The position numbers were made by a program, and so were the translations under genes. From JAAZBV01 sp963665715 (GTDB lineage: Bacteria > Desulfobacterota > DSM-4660 > Desulfatiglandales > HGW-15), in the NCBI GenBank assembly GCA_963665715.2, contig CAXXPR010000002.1:5704001-5768000 (forward strand): a stretch of 64,000 nt of DNA. The letters are read 5' to 3'. This document shows, in pieces, positions 1 to 8,598 of this stretch. Every line of letters begins with the position of its first letter. Position 1 is the stretch's first letter. The notes below the pieces were generated by a model, which saw only the letters and a list, made by a program, of their open reading frames with translations, did not search any database and had not been told where the DNA came from.

Positions 1-387
1 TTTGCAGGAAGAAGAGATCAGGACAGGAGAGAAAGAAAGGGCGTTTCAAGAGATGAATTCATAAACACCGTTTCCGAAACCCTTACGGATATCCAGAACA
101 GCCTCATGAACAGGGCCCTTGATCACAGAAACGAAAACACTGTAAATATTGACAGCAAAGACGATTTTATCTCCTACTTTACAGCCAAAAATAAAAACCA
201 GCCTGAAATTCACGGCGGTTTTGCACAGGTTCACTGGTGCGGAGAAAGAGAGCTGGAAGAAAAGATTGCAAAGGAATACGGAGTTTCAATAAGAAATATT
301 CCATTTGATCTTGCTGGCGAAGAAGGAGAATGTATTTTTACTGGTAAAAAGAGTAAACAGAGGGTGCTGTTCGCTAAGGCGTATTAG
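1..387 (+). CDS. proS: Proline--tRNA ligase, C-terminal end (partial)
   Basis: The open frame runs in from the left edge, so only the last 128 codons are present. The protein charges tRNA(Pro) with proline in the cytoplasm. The visible part is the anticodon-binding region and the C-terminal zinc-type tail seen in the archaeal/eukaryotic-type ProRS also found in many bacteria. Recognisable pieces are IHGGFAQVHWCGE, a GEEGECIFTGK segment and the terminal KQRVLFAKAY. The stop is TAG at 385-387. The gene converges on mnmA. The match to the family tail is strong; the catalytic domain lies outside the window. Confidence 0.9.
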   Translation, partial: FAGRRDQDRRERKGVSRDEFINTVSETLTDIQNSLMNRALDHRNENTVNIDSKDDFISYFTAKNKNQPEIHGGFAQVHWCGERELEEKIAKEYGVSIRNIPFDLAGEEGECIFTGKKSKQRVLFAKAY

Positions 388-457
388 GGGGGGAGCACCG
401 CTATAATTGGTTTTAATAATCGTTATTAGTAATTTGTGATATCCGAATTCTGATACC

Positions 458-522
458 GGCGCAAGGCTCAAGGCGCACGGCTCAAGGTTTTTCCCTGCGC
501 CCTTAGCCCTGAGCCTTGTGCC
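458..522. repeat. Inverted GGCTCAAGG repeat between convergent genes
   Basis: The arm at 458-473 pairs with 507-522 (14 of 16 positions), around a second partial copy of the GCTCAAGG unit and a short T run. It overlaps the mnmA stop region between two convergent genes, so it may act as a terminator for one or both. It could equally be a small REP-like intergenic repeat. Confidence 0.5.
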
Positions 523-1603
523 CTGTTTCTATTACCCCTCCGCCCACAACCACATCTCCGTCATAAAAAACCGCTGACTGGCCCGGTGTTACTGCGAGCT
601 GGGGTTCATCAAATACTGCCTCTATCTTTCCGCCTCCTATATCTTTTATAACGGCGGAAGCGCCTTTGTGCTGAACTCTTATCTTTACATTCACCTTCAT
701 TGGCTTATCAATCTTATCTACTGAAATAAAATTAATATTTTTGGCAATAAGCTTTTTTGACATAAGCTCAGACTGACCGGTTACAACCAGCCTGTTGTTT
801 TTTACATCTATCTCACAAACATAAAGCGGGTTTGGTGCGGCTATTCCAAGGCCTTTCCGCTGGCCCACTGTATAGTAGATAATCCCTTTGTGCCTTCCCA
901 GAACTTTACCCTCTTTATTAACAATATCTCCCTCGTTTATTTCACTGTCATTAAAAAAGGGAGAGTAATCTCCTCCTGAGATAAAATCCTGGCTTTCGGG
1001 CCTCTCGGAAGTATCAAGGCCGAATGATCTTGCTATTTCTCTTACTTCCTTTTTGCTGTATCCGCCCAGAGGAAAAAGTATGCTGCCCAGCTGTTCCTGT
1101 GAAAGAGAATACAGAAAATAGGTCTGATCCTTTGAGATATCGGCCGGTCTTTTTAATAGATACCTGCCGTTTTTTTCTTCTATTCTTGCGTAATGACCTG
1201 TGGCAAATTTATCAAACTTAATGCCGGTGTTTTTTGCCTTTTCTAACAGAAAACCGAACTTTAAAATCCTGTTGCAGACAATGCAGGGGTTGGGTGTTCT
1301 TCCTTCAAGATATTCGTTCCTGAAGTATTCTATCACGTGTTCTGTAAATTCCTTTTTAAGATCAACCAGGTTAAAAGGGATATTCAGAGAGTCGCATACA
1401 GCCTTTGCAGAATCCATGTCGTTAGCCTTGTTGGGCCCGTAACATGCATTTTTTCCGGCTACATTTATTTTTATATTCTCATCATAAATCTGCATTGAAA
1501 GGCCTGATACATCATAGCCTTCCTTTTGTAAAAGCGCGGCAGTTACGGAAGAATCAACACCTCCGCTCATACCCACCGCCGCCGTTATTTTAACGGAACT
1601 CAT
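503..1603 (-). CDS. mnmA: tRNA-specific 2-thiouridylase MnmA, variant lacking the usual second catalytic Cys
   Basis: MnmA activates U34 of tRNA(Glu/Gln/Lys) with ATP and inserts sulfur; it acts in the cytoplasm. The 366-residue length is normal. The PP-loop SGGVDSS is at residues 13-19. NPCIVCNR gives Cys107 and Cys110, ATGHYAR is near 135-140, and KDQTYFLYSLSQEQL follows. An additional Cys54 sits in a CYGP motif. In the E. coli-type enzyme the second catalytic cysteine lies in a SQxICF motif; here the equivalent segment is SQDFISGG (204-211) with no cysteine. The three remaining cysteines suggest a variant subgroup, possibly one using an Fe-S cluster, which is inference. The start ATG follows the acyl-CoA dehydrogenase stop by three bases with AGAGG in front, so the two genes are co-transcribed. 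Confidence 0.93.
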   Translation of the reverse strand: MSSVKITAAVGMSGGVDSSVTAALLQKEGYDVSGLSMQIYDENIKINVAGKNACYGPNKANDMDSAKAVCDSLNIPFNLVDLKKEFTEHVIEYFRNEYLEGRTPNPCIVCNRILKFGFLLEKAKNTGIKFDKFATGHYARIEEKNGRYLLKRPADISKDQTYFLYSLSQEQLGSILFPLGGYSKKEVREIARSFGLDTSERPESQDFISGGDYSPFFNDSEINEGDIVNKEGKVLGRHKGIIYYTVGQRKGLGIAAPNPLYVCEIDVKNNRLVVTGQSELMSKKLIAKNINFISVDKIDKPMKVNVKIRVQHKGASAVIKDIGGGKIEAVFDEPQLAVTPGQSAVFYDGDVVVGGGVIETGHKAQG

Positions 1604-1606
1604 TAT

Positions 1607-3265
1607 TTAAGCCTCTTTATTTCTATTGATAATATCAAATACCTTTGCATGAATTTTTTCCAGGTTATTCCGTCTTATCCGTGAATCTCTGCTTCCGCGC
1701 GCATTAATGAGAGCCATATAATACTCAAGATAAGCCCTGCAGTCGTCCATATTGACACCCGCGCTCTCACATTTTTTAATATAGGCCATGGAGCTTAACA
1801 GCAGAAAGGCATCAATACTCATGCCGGTGATTCTCCGCAAAAAAAACTCGCTTTGGGTAATTTTTCTGCCGTATACAAAAAGCCCTGCAGCCAGCATAAA
1901 CCTGACTTTTTTAACCAGTTTAAGAGCAGTCTTTAAGGCCTTTTTAAATAAAGGATCTTCAGGTTTGTCCTTAACAGAAGGAGATTTAAACAGTGCAAAC
2001 ATGGCCTTTATCGGTTTTATAAAACTGCTGCCGGGATACTTTTTTCCCTTTGTCATATTTCTTAAAAGAAAAAGAGGCGGATATATGCTGTGTATTTCGG
2101 ATGTTCCTTCAAATACTGTTGTAACACGAAAATCCCTCATGCGCTTTTCATATGGAAGGGTCTTAAGATAACCCGATCCGCCGTGAACCTGCAGAGCCTC
2201 GTATAAAACATCCCAGCAGTTATTTGTGCTGAACAGCTTTGCATGAGAAGTTTCAATTGCGGCCCTTATCATGGAATCCCCTTCAATCATGCCTGAGGTG
2301 GAGGCTGTTACAGACTTTGATAAAAAGGCATACACCTTTGCCTTTACTATCTTTTCCTGAACAAGCTCAAAGCTTGAAATCGGCACCCCAAACTGGATAC
2401 GCCTGTTTGCCCTTTCAAGCATTTCATCTGCGGACTGATCCATCAGCCCTGTTGATGCGGCAGCAAGCCCAAGCCTTCCGTAATTAAGTATGGTCATGGC
2501 TATCTTGAAACCGTCTCCGGGCTCTCCTATCATGTTTTCCACAGGAACCTTTACATTGCTGAACTTCACCATTGTTGTTGAGCTTAAGGCAAGGCCCATC
2601 TTGTGCATATCCTTTCCGATGGCAACTCCCTCCCAGCCGGTCTCCACAATAAAAGCCCCCATATAACCGGGTTTATTCTTATCGAGCTGGGCAAACACGG
2701 TCATACCGCCCGCATAACCTCCGTTTGTTATGTAGGTTTTTGTACCGTTTAAAATATAGTGCTTTCCGTCTGATGATTTTTCCGCAAAGGTATCTATGTG
2801 CTGCGCATCTGATCCTGTTTTGGGCTCGGTTAAAACATAGGCAAAAATCATATCACCTGAAGCCGCAGGTGTAAGATATTTCTGTTTCTGCTCTTCGGAG
2901 CCGAATAAAAGAATCCCCTTAAGCCCTATGGAGTGATGAGCAAGAGGAATAATTGCAAGAGCCATATCCTGTGCCGCAGCTCCCTCTATTATCCACAGAT
3001 AATCCCAGAGGCTTAAGCCCGAGCCCCCGTATTCTTCAGGTATTGTAAGAGCAAACATGCCGGATGACTTTAAACCTGCCCACAATTCAGGAGGAAGGCT
3101 GCCGGACTCTTCAAGTTCAACAGGAGAATAGTTTTTTATAACAGCAAGATAATTTTCGAGTATTTCTTTTGCTTTGTCAGAAACATGCGGACCGTGACAT
3201 GAAGAAAACAGTTTTTCATCAAAAATACCGCTGTACAGTTTTTCCAGAAATCCGGGGTTTTCCAT
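1607..3265 (-). CDS. Acyl-CoA dehydrogenase, VLCAD/ACAD9-like
   Basis: This is an FAD-dependent dehydrogenase for the alpha,beta-oxidation of acyl-CoA thioesters, passing electrons to electron-transfer flavoprotein. From the chosen ATG it has 552 residues, longer than the roughly 380 of short/medium-chain enzymes; the extra C-terminal helical domain is typical of very-long-chain types. Visible motifs are a substrate/FAD segment YVLTEPKTGSDA, the NGTKTYITNGG strand and VFEGTSEIH, whose Glu (about residue 386) is at the catalytic-base position. The frame is open 14 codons further upstream, but ATG 3265 is preceded by AAGGAGT at ideal spacing, so I start there. It is followed directly by mnmA. 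A FadR-type regulator lies close by on the other strand. The substrate is not decided by sequence. Confidence 0.92.
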   Translation of the reverse strand: MENPGFLEKLYSGIFDEKLFSSCHGPHVSDKAKEILENYLAVIKNYSPVELEESGSLPPELWAGLKSSGMFALTIPEEYGGSGLSLWDYLWIIEGAAAQDMALAIIPLAHHSIGLKGILLFGSEEQKQKYLTPAASGDMIFAYVLTEPKTGSDAQHIDTFAEKSSDGKHYILNGTKTYITNGGYAGGMTVFAQLDKNKPGYMGAFIVETGWEGVAIGKDMHKMGLALSSTTMVKFSNVKVPVENMIGEPGDGFKIAMTILNYGRLGLAAASTGLMDQSADEMLERANRRIQFGVPISSFELVQEKIVKAKVYAFLSKSVTASTSGMIEGDSMIRAAIETSHAKLFSTNNCWDVLYEALQVHGGSGYLKTLPYEKRMRDFRVTTVFEGTSEIHSIYPPLFLLRNMTKGKKYPGSSFIKPIKAMFALFKSPSVKDKPEDPLFKKALKTALKLVKKVRFMLAAGLFVYGRKITQSEFFLRRITGMSIDAFLLLSSMAYIKKCESAGVNMDDCRAYLEYYMALINARGSRDSRIRRNNLEKIHAKVFDIINRNKEA

Positions 3266-3290
3266 GACATACTCCTTCTGTATTATATTG

Positions 3291-3325
3291 AAAAAGGCAG
3301 GAAACACAGTGTTCCTGCCTTTATT
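3291..3325 (-). terminator. Rho-independent terminator-like hairpin
   Basis: AAAGGCAGGAA at 3293-3303 pairs with TTCCTGCCTTT at 3312-3322; a CAC/GTG extension is offset by one bulged A. A five-base T run follows on the minus strand. It lies between the small unknown gene and the acyl-CoA dehydrogenase start, so it should end transcription of the former. Confidence 0.75.
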
Positions 3326-3385
3326 AAAGCATCGTCATTCCGCTTTAAAATTTCCGAAGAGTGCACTTTACTTATCAATAATCGT

Positions 3386-3694
3386 TTAAAACGGCAGAAA
3401 CTGAATCTCAACTTCATCCGAGCCTTTTTTCTGACTCATTTTAAACTCACCGCCCTTTGTAATGGTGAATTCTCTTTCTCCTGCAGCGCTGTTCAGTTTC
3501 TTTTCAATTTTTTCAGCTTCCTTCTCTTCACAGTCAACATTAAAAAACAATATAAGATTCTTCTGATTTTTATCATCAAACTGGATGATAAACACACTGT
3601 GCTCAATAAACACAAGGTCATCGTATGTGTAGGTTATGTCTAACCCCGTTTCCTGTATTATCTCTTTTGCAATTCCCAAAGGTCTGAATGCCAT
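3386..3694 (-). CDS. Small conserved-looking protein of unknown function
   Basis: I do not recognise a family. The product is 102 residues, soluble, with no signal peptide, membrane segment or cysteine cluster beyond one Cys. An alternating hydrophobic/charged pattern in the middle (DLVFIEHSVFIIQFDD, then NLILFFNVDCEE) suggests a small beta-sheet or ferredoxin-like alpha/beta fold. The frame extends ten codons further upstream, but ATG 3694 has an AAAAAGGA box at good spacing. It is a single-gene unit ending at the hairpin at 3291-3325. Confidence 0.65.
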   Translation of the reverse strand: MAFRPLGIAKEIIQETGLDITYTYDDLVFIEHSVFIIQFDDKNQKNLILFFNVDCEEKEAEKIEKKLNSAAGEREFTITKGGEFKMSQKKGSDEVEIQFLPF

Positions 3695-3848
3695 AATATT
3701 TATTTCCTTTTTATTTTTTTTCACAAAATAATAGCATATCCTGTTTACTCTTAACAGTAAGCATTATTTATCACTATACCCGTGATTCGTCAAAAAAGAG
3801 ATGAAAAAAACATTGACCGGAGATATATAATCTGCCAGCATTCAATTT

Positions 3849-3864
3849 AAATTATCGATAATTT
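3849..3864. promoter_or_regulatory. 16-bp perfect palindrome upstream of the GntR-type regulator
   Basis: AAATTATCGATAATTT is perfectly self-complementary and lies 77 bases before the regulator start. GntR/FadR proteins bind short palindromes and often regulate themselves, so this is a candidate operator. No second copy was seen in front of the TRAP genes. Confidence 0.35.
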
Positions 3865-3940
3865 TACATTTCCAGGCATCTTATCAAAATCACTTACAGG
3901 CCCGCACAGCACGCACAAAATTTGGGCAGGAGAAACTGAA

Positions 3941-4696
3941 TTGTCTGATTTTAAAAAGATAAAACGCGCCACCAACCTTTACGAAGATGTAGTAAATGAA
4001 ATTAAAAATGCTATTCTTTCGGGCAAATATAAAACAGGAGATGCCCTGCCCAGTGAGACAGCCCTCGCACAGCAGTTTGGGGTAAGCAGGCCTGTAATTC
4101 GTGAAGGCATAAGGGTGCTTCAGTCAAGGGGTTTTCTGGAAATAAGGCGCGGAATTACAGGCGGAGCCTTTGTAAAAGAGTTACACCAGATGCCCTTTAT
4201 GGAAGATTTTGCAGATCTTATAAGATACAGAAGGGTAAAGGTTGATCACCTGGCAAAGGCAAGGCTTTTACTTGAACCTGAAGTATGCAGGCTGGCGGCT
4301 CAGAATGCCTCATCAAAATCACTCAAAGAGATGCAGACACTTCTTGATTCATACGATGTTATAAAAGAGCGGGACAAGCTGGACACTCTTTATTCCATGT
4401 TCCACAGACTTGTAGGAAGAGCCTGCGGCAACCCCATATACTCCATCATAATGGAAAACATTATGGATTTTACCGAAAGCTTTATAAGAACCATGAAACC
4501 GGTAACCATCATCATCCATAATGACAGCGACCACAATGAAATACTGGAAGCCTTCAGGCAGAGAGATTCCGAAAAAGCCGCCGAAGTGGGAACACGCCAT
4601 GCCATGGACATATTAAAAGAAATGAAAAAACTTGAAGACACCTATCTTGAACTGCTTGGAGAAAAACACTCCGAAGGTTTTGAGGATGAAGAGTGA
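3941..4696 (+). CDS. GntR-family transcriptional regulator, FadR (FCD) subfamily
   Basis: This is a DNA-binding repressor or activator responding to a small carboxylate or acyl ligand. The N-terminal winged helix (about residues 8-78) shows the GntR signature GDALPSETALAQQFGVSRPVIREGIRVL. The C-terminal part (about 100-235) is an all-helical FCD ligand domain with the metal-site type spacing of Asp/His residues (D-x-MFHRLV and later HNEI and RHAMDI). The start is TTG at 3941, with AGGAGA six to seven bases upstream; no ATG gives a complete domain. It is transcribed towards the TRAP operon, which lies on the other strand. The TRAP transporter, or the neighbouring acyl-CoA dehydrogenase, is the obvious candidate target, but that is inferred from position only. 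Confidence 0.88.
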   Translation: MSDFKKIKRATNLYEDVVNEIKNAILSGKYKTGDALPSETALAQQFGVSRPVIREGIRVLQSRGFLEIRRGITGGAFVKELHQMPFMEDFADLIRYRRVKVDHLAKARLLLEPEVCRLAAQNASSKSLKEMQTLLDSYDVIKERDKLDTLYSMFHRLVGRACGNPIYSIIMENIMDFTESFIRTMKPVTIIIHNDSDHNEILEAFRQRDSEKAAEVGTRHAMDILKEMKKLEDTYLELLGEKHSEGFEDEE

Positions 4697-5077
4697 AAGA
4701 CATTATAATAACATCTAAAGTGATAGACTTTACACGGCACCCAATAGACCTTGAGAGAGTTGCTGTTTTCTCCCCCTCCCTTAATCCCTCCCACCAGGGG
4801 ACATTAGCGACAAGCTAAGGAGAATAACAATCAGAATGTAATAAAACCCAAAAGCATATATCTCTCGCCCGTTCGCTTTGCTCACTAGAGACGCAGAGCA
4901 CGCAGAGAAAAGCATTTTAATTTTTCTAAAACACAAAACAGTTTTTGCTTTTGTTTTTCTCTGCGCGCTCTGTGAGAGACATGATTTTTTGCCTTTAGTT
5001 CAGGTGGTGCATAAAGCACCACCCTGAGCAGAAATAACTCGACAGTTATTTTGAAATGACAATCGGGCATATAACAG
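4697..5077. repeat. Intergenic stretch with two dispersed repeats
   Basis: No gene is visible in these 381 bases. At 4761-4802 there is a C-rich unit that recurs at 55687-55728 with one difference. At 4885-4980 a hairpin-forming element has arms GACGCAGAGCACGCAGAG and its near complement, with an A/T-rich centre. It is the same general type as elements near 39.6, 54.4 and 57.3 kb. The region separates the convergent regulator gene and dctM. Confidence 0.7.
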
Positions 5078-6379
5078 CTACTTTAGCAACCCCAGCACAT
5101 CCGGCAGCCACAGCGAAAGAGCCGGGATATAACTGCAGACCAGCAAAATTATTACCATTGCCGCAAAAAAAGGCAATATCCTTGGAATAATTTTTGTTAC
5201 CGTTGTATTGGCAATGCCGCATCCTAAAAACAGACACGTCCCTACCGGCGGAGTACATAAACCTATGCACAGGTTCATGATCATAATAATTCCAAAATGC
5301 AGGGGATGGACTCCGAGCCTTATAAAAATCGGGAGAAATATCGGGGTAAAAATAAGTATAGCAGGCGTCATGTCCATAAAGGTTCCGACCATCAACAGCA
5401 TTACGTTTATCATGAGAAGCAGAAGTATTTTATTTTCTGTAAGCGCAAGCAGACCCCGGCTTATATCCTGGGGCACGTTCTCTGCAGCAAGCACCCAGCT
5501 CATGGCCATGCTTGTCCCTATAAGCAGAAACACAACAGAGGTTGTAACACCGCACCGGAGCAGAATATCAGGAAGATCTTTTATCTTAACTTCTCTGTAC
5601 ACTATTACTGCAAGGATAAAGGCATAGAGCACCGCAACAGCAGATGCCTCGGTAGCTGTAAAAACACCTAACAGAATCCCGCCAAGTACAATTATAATAA
5701 GTAACAGAGACGGCACAGCGCGTAAAAAACTTTTAAGTGTCTCGCTGCTGTTAAAGGTTTTCTCCTTTTCACCATAGTGATTTTTAACCGAAGCAGCAGC
5801 CACAACCATAAGGCCCAGCCCTACGAGTATTCCCGGTATTACACCTGCCATAAAAATAGCTGCAATAGAAACAATGCCGCCTGTGGCGAGTGAATAAACA
5901 ATCATGATATTGCTTGGAGGTATCAGAAGCCCGGTTGTTGCTGCAGTTATGGTTACCGCTGTATTAAAATTATTTTCATAGCCCCGCTTGTTCATTAAGG
6001 GGATCATGAACCCGCCGACACTTGATACTGCGGCGGCGGATGAGCCTGATATTGCGCCGAAAAGCATGCAGGTAAGCACATTAACAAGGGCCAGCCCTCC
6101 CCTGAACCTTCCAACAAGGACATTTGCAAAATCAATAAGCCTGCGGGCAATTCCGCCGTGGTCCATTAAAAGCCCCGATAAAATAAAAAACGGTATCGCA
6201 AGCAGGGAAAAGCTGTCTATACCCGTGGCAATCTTGTGAGCCATAGCCACAAAGGCGGGCAGATCGCCCATTGCCATTATGGAAAGCATTGCGGCTATTC
6301 CCATACAGAATGCCACGGGGACATTTAAAACAAGAAGAACAAGGAAGCATACAATTAACACTAGAATAGGAAAACTCAT
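5078..6379 (-). CDS. dctM: TRAP transporter large permease, DctM-like
   Basis: This is the 12-helix membrane subunit that couples sodium or proton flow to uptake of an organic acid delivered by the periplasmic binding protein. It has 433 residues, the family norm, and is hydrophobic throughout. Typical DctM segments are visible: a PVAFCMGIAAML opening, GAISGSSAAAVSSVGG near the first re-entrant loop and LCIGLCTPPVGTCLF in the second half. The ATG overlaps the dctQ stop by four bases (ATGA). The stop lies just before the repeat-filled gap at 4697-5077. Confidence 0.93.
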   Translation of the reverse strand: MSFPILVLIVCFLVLLVLNVPVAFCMGIAAMLSIMAMGDLPAFVAMAHKIATGIDSFSLLAIPFFILSGLLMDHGGIARRLIDFANVLVGRFRGGLALVNVLTCMLFGAISGSSAAAVSSVGGFMIPLMNKRGYENNFNTAVTITAATTGLLIPPSNIMIVYSLATGGIVSIAAIFMAGVIPGILVGLGLMVVAAASVKNHYGEKEKTFNSSETLKSFLRAVPSLLLIIIVLGGILLGVFTATEASAVAVLYAFILAVIVYREVKIKDLPDILLRCGVTTSVVFLLIGTSMAMSWVLAAENVPQDISRGLLALTENKILLLLMINVMLLMVGTFMDMTPAILIFTPIFLPIFIRLGVHPLHFGIIMIMNLCIGLCTPPVGTCLFLGCGIANTTVTKIIPRILPFFAAMVIILLVCSYIPALSLWLPDVLGLLK

Positions 6380-6861
6380 CTTGCGCCTCCCTTCAGCATG
6401 ACAGACCTTTCAAAAAGACCGATAAGCCCGTAGAGCACCAGAAAGGCGCCGCTTATAGGAATGGCAAGGTACACATAACCCATAGGAATATGCAGGGCCA
6501 CAGATATCTGGTTAAGAGCCAGTGTCTGTTTTACAAGGCCTATACCGCCGATGATCATAACAAGAAAAGAAAACAGGCTTACCACGAAAAACACAAACAG
6601 CTCTGTCTGTACCCGGCAGTGTTCTGTAAGCTTGTGGGTAAAATAATCAATGCCCAGATGTGCACCGCGTCCAAATGCAACAGCCGCCCCTAAAAGAGAA
6701 ACCCATATTAAAAGAAAGGTGGCCAGTTCTTCTGTCCAGCTGCTGGGGCTTCCCATAACAAACCTGGTAAAAACCTGCCAGAGCACATCAACGACCAGCA
6801 CCGCAACAGAAATCATAAGGAGCACTTCAAGAAATTTATCCAGTATCCGCTTTAATCCCAT
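6376..6861 (-). CDS. dctQ: TRAP transporter small permease, DctQ-like
   Basis: This is the four-helix membrane partner of DctM. It has 161 residues with four hydrophobic segments. The conserved WTEELATFLLIWVSLLGAAVAF segment, near residues 40-62, is the DctQ hallmark. Its start overlaps the dctP stop by one base and its stop overlaps the dctM start, so the three TRAP subunits are translationally coupled. Confidence 0.9.
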   Translation of the reverse strand: MGLKRILDKFLEVLLMISVAVLVVDVLWQVFTRFVMGSPSSWTEELATFLLIWVSLLGAAVAFGRGAHLGIDYFTHKLTEHCRVQTELFVFFVVSLFSFLVMIIGGIGLVKQTLALNQISVALHIPMGYVYLAIPISGAFLVLYGLIGLFERSVMLKGGAR

Positions 6862-7868
6862 TATTTAATCTCCTGAATCTTCAATATCAATTCACCGATT
6901 GCTTTATCATTCGGGTTTTCGGCATTGAGAAATTTATTCCACATTGGTTTTACAGCCTCCTGAAAGGGCTTTTTATCAGGATAAGAAACCACAACATCGC
7001 CGGCTTCCACAATCTTCATGGACTCTTCTTCTGCTTCAGCCCACAGCTTTCGTTCATAGGCAACTGATTCATCAACTGCCTGAAGAAGCCATTTTTTCTG
7101 GCTGTCAGTCAAATCTGCCCACACCTTTGCGCTTATAACAAGCATATCAGGAAGCCTTACATGCTCGTCCAGGCTGTAATATTTGCAGATTTCAAAATGG
7201 CGGGATGTATCAAAAGAAGGCGGGTTATTTTCTGCCGCATCCACAACCCCCTGATCAAGAGAGGTATAAAGCTCGCCCCAGCTGATCGGCGTGGGTGATC
7301 CGCCCATGGCCTTTATCATATCCATGGACATAACACTGTTCATAACCCGTACCTTTTTACCTGTAAGATCGGAAGGATTATTGATTGGTTCATTTTTGGA
7401 ATAAAAACTGCGTGCTCCGGCATCATAGTAGCATAAACCGCGCAGCCCCTTTGATTCTCCCGCTGCAAGCAGTTCTTTACCGATAGGGCCGAGGGCTGTT
7501 TTCCAGAAATGTTCACTGTCCCGAAACAGGTAGGGTATGCCGAAGATACGGATGCGCGGAACAAAAGCCTCCATAGGTCCGGTGCTGGTCTTGGTCATTG
7601 CAAGATAGCCAAGCTGTAAAGACTCAATACATTCTTTTTCATTACCAAGCTGTTCACTTGGAAAAATCTGAACTTCAAGCTCACCGCCGGAAAGCTCACT
7701 CGCACGTTCGGCCATATACTCCATGGCCTTGTGGACAGGATGCCGCGTGTTCAAACCATGACCAAGTTTTAAAACCTTTCTGTGTCTGTCTTTACTTCCC
7801 TGACTGAAGTATCCGATTATCAGCACGAGCAGCAGCAGTCCAATAAAAATCAACAGGCCTTTTTTCAT
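6861..7868 (-). CDS. dctP: TRAP transporter solute-binding protein, DctP-like
   Basis: This periplasmic protein captures the substrate and hands it to DctQM. It has 335 residues with an N-terminal hydrophobic signal or anchor (residues 4-20) and no lipobox. KVRVMNS contains Arg174, the residue that in this family clamps the substrate carboxylate. GARSFYS (Arg153) and the AAENNPPSF segment near 211-219 also fit DctP/UehA/SiaP-type proteins. The ligand is therefore a carboxylate, but sequence alone does not separate dicarboxylate, uronate or aromatic acid. It starts 46 bases after the SLOG-like gene, so read-through from the upstream TIR/patatin operon is possible. Confidence 0.92.
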   Translation of the reverse strand: MKKGLLIFIGLLLLVLIIGYFSQGSKDRHRKVLKLGHGLNTRHPVHKAMEYMAERASELSGGELEVQIFPSEQLGNEKECIESLQLGYLAMTKTSTGPMEAFVPRIRIFGIPYLFRDSEHFWKTALGPIGKELLAAGESKGLRGLCYYDAGARSFYSKNEPINNPSDLTGKKVRVMNSVMSMDMIKAMGGSPTPISWGELYTSLDQGVVDAAENNPPSFDTSRHFEICKYYSLDEHVRLPDMLVISAKVWADLTDSQKKWLLQAVDESVAYERKLWAEAEEESMKIVEAGDVVVSYPDKKPFQEAVKPMWNKFLNAENPNDKAIGELILKIQEIK

Positions 7869-7914
7869 AGGCTTCTCCTTAACAAGATTTCAGCTTCAAA
7901 ATTAACATCAACAA

Positions 7915-8598
7915 TCAGCTGCCAGTATCAGCCTCATCAGATACAATCTGCAATATTTTTTGTAAAATATTATTTGTCACCGGTTTTTCCGGCAACAGCA
8001 CTTTAACAGCATGATCAGCTTCCGAATTAATCCACACAGCAGGAACACCTTCTGCCAGGGCATTATTCACTATCTGCCCTGTTCCGCCTTCTCCATGTTC
8101 CCCATGACCGTCCCATACTGCTATTAGCAGATCACTGGCACGTATAACCTCCATACCGGCTTTCATATAGGCATACTCACGTTCATGCACACCGGTATCT
8201 TTACAAAGAACATGCACAAAGTCAGCCTCATTAAGGAGCTCATAAAAAATCTCTTTGGATGAATCTTCTATAAAATCCCGGGCATACTCCTCTGGCGGAA
8301 AAGGAAGCGGAGAGTACAGAAAAAATCCCAGCTCAAGAGCTTCCATGGCGGCTATGCGGTCTGCGCCTTCGGCAAGGGGAGAAACCAGTGTTGGAAACAA
8401 TACCTTTATTTCATTTTTAAGAACATCATCTATAACGCTAAGTATTCTGCCTACACTTTTGTGCAGAAGAGATATATCCGCGTTATCAAGCCTGTTGGGC
8501 CGATGCCCTGTTATGCCGACACAGAATCTTTCGTTAAGATCAGGCAAATCGCTGCAGCACAGATCATCCTTTTCTTTGTTATCACTGTTCATACACAT
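7915..8598 (-). CDS. SLOG/LOG-like Rossmann nucleotide-binding protein
   Basis: This is a soluble protein of about 227 residues with a single nucleotide-binding-type domain. The opening strand and loop read VGITGHRP, then SPLAEGADRIAAMEALELG with LPFPPEEYARDF. The C-terminal strand SDLLIAVWDG is followed by a glycine-rich GEGGTGQIVNNAL loop. This order is that of the SLOG/LOG/DprA superfamily, whose members sense or process nucleotide signals such as the ADP-ribose products of TIR enzymes in Thoeris. ATGs at 8598 and 8592, and a TTG at 8616, all overlap the end of the patatin gene. GGAG lies nine bases before 8598, so I start there. It is the last gene of the TIR-secreted protein-patatin-SLOG run. 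The ligand and any enzymatic activity are unknown. Confidence 0.75.
   Translation of the reverse strand: MCMNSDNKEKDDLCCSDLPDLNERFCVGITGHRPNRLDNADISLLHKSVGRILSVIDDVLKNEIKVLFPTLVSPLAEGADRIAAMEALELGFFLYSPLPFPPEEYARDFIEDSSKEIFYELLNEADFVHVLCKDTGVHEREYAYMKAGMEVIRASDLLIAVWDGHGEHGEGGTGQIVNNALAEGVPAVWINSEADHAVKVLLPEKPVTNNILQKILQIVSDEADTGS

Noticed and set aside
5078..7868. TRAP genes as part of the TIR/patatin system
   Set aside because: They directly follow and may share a transcript, but the three subunits form a complete standard transporter with their own functional logic and no known link to immunity.
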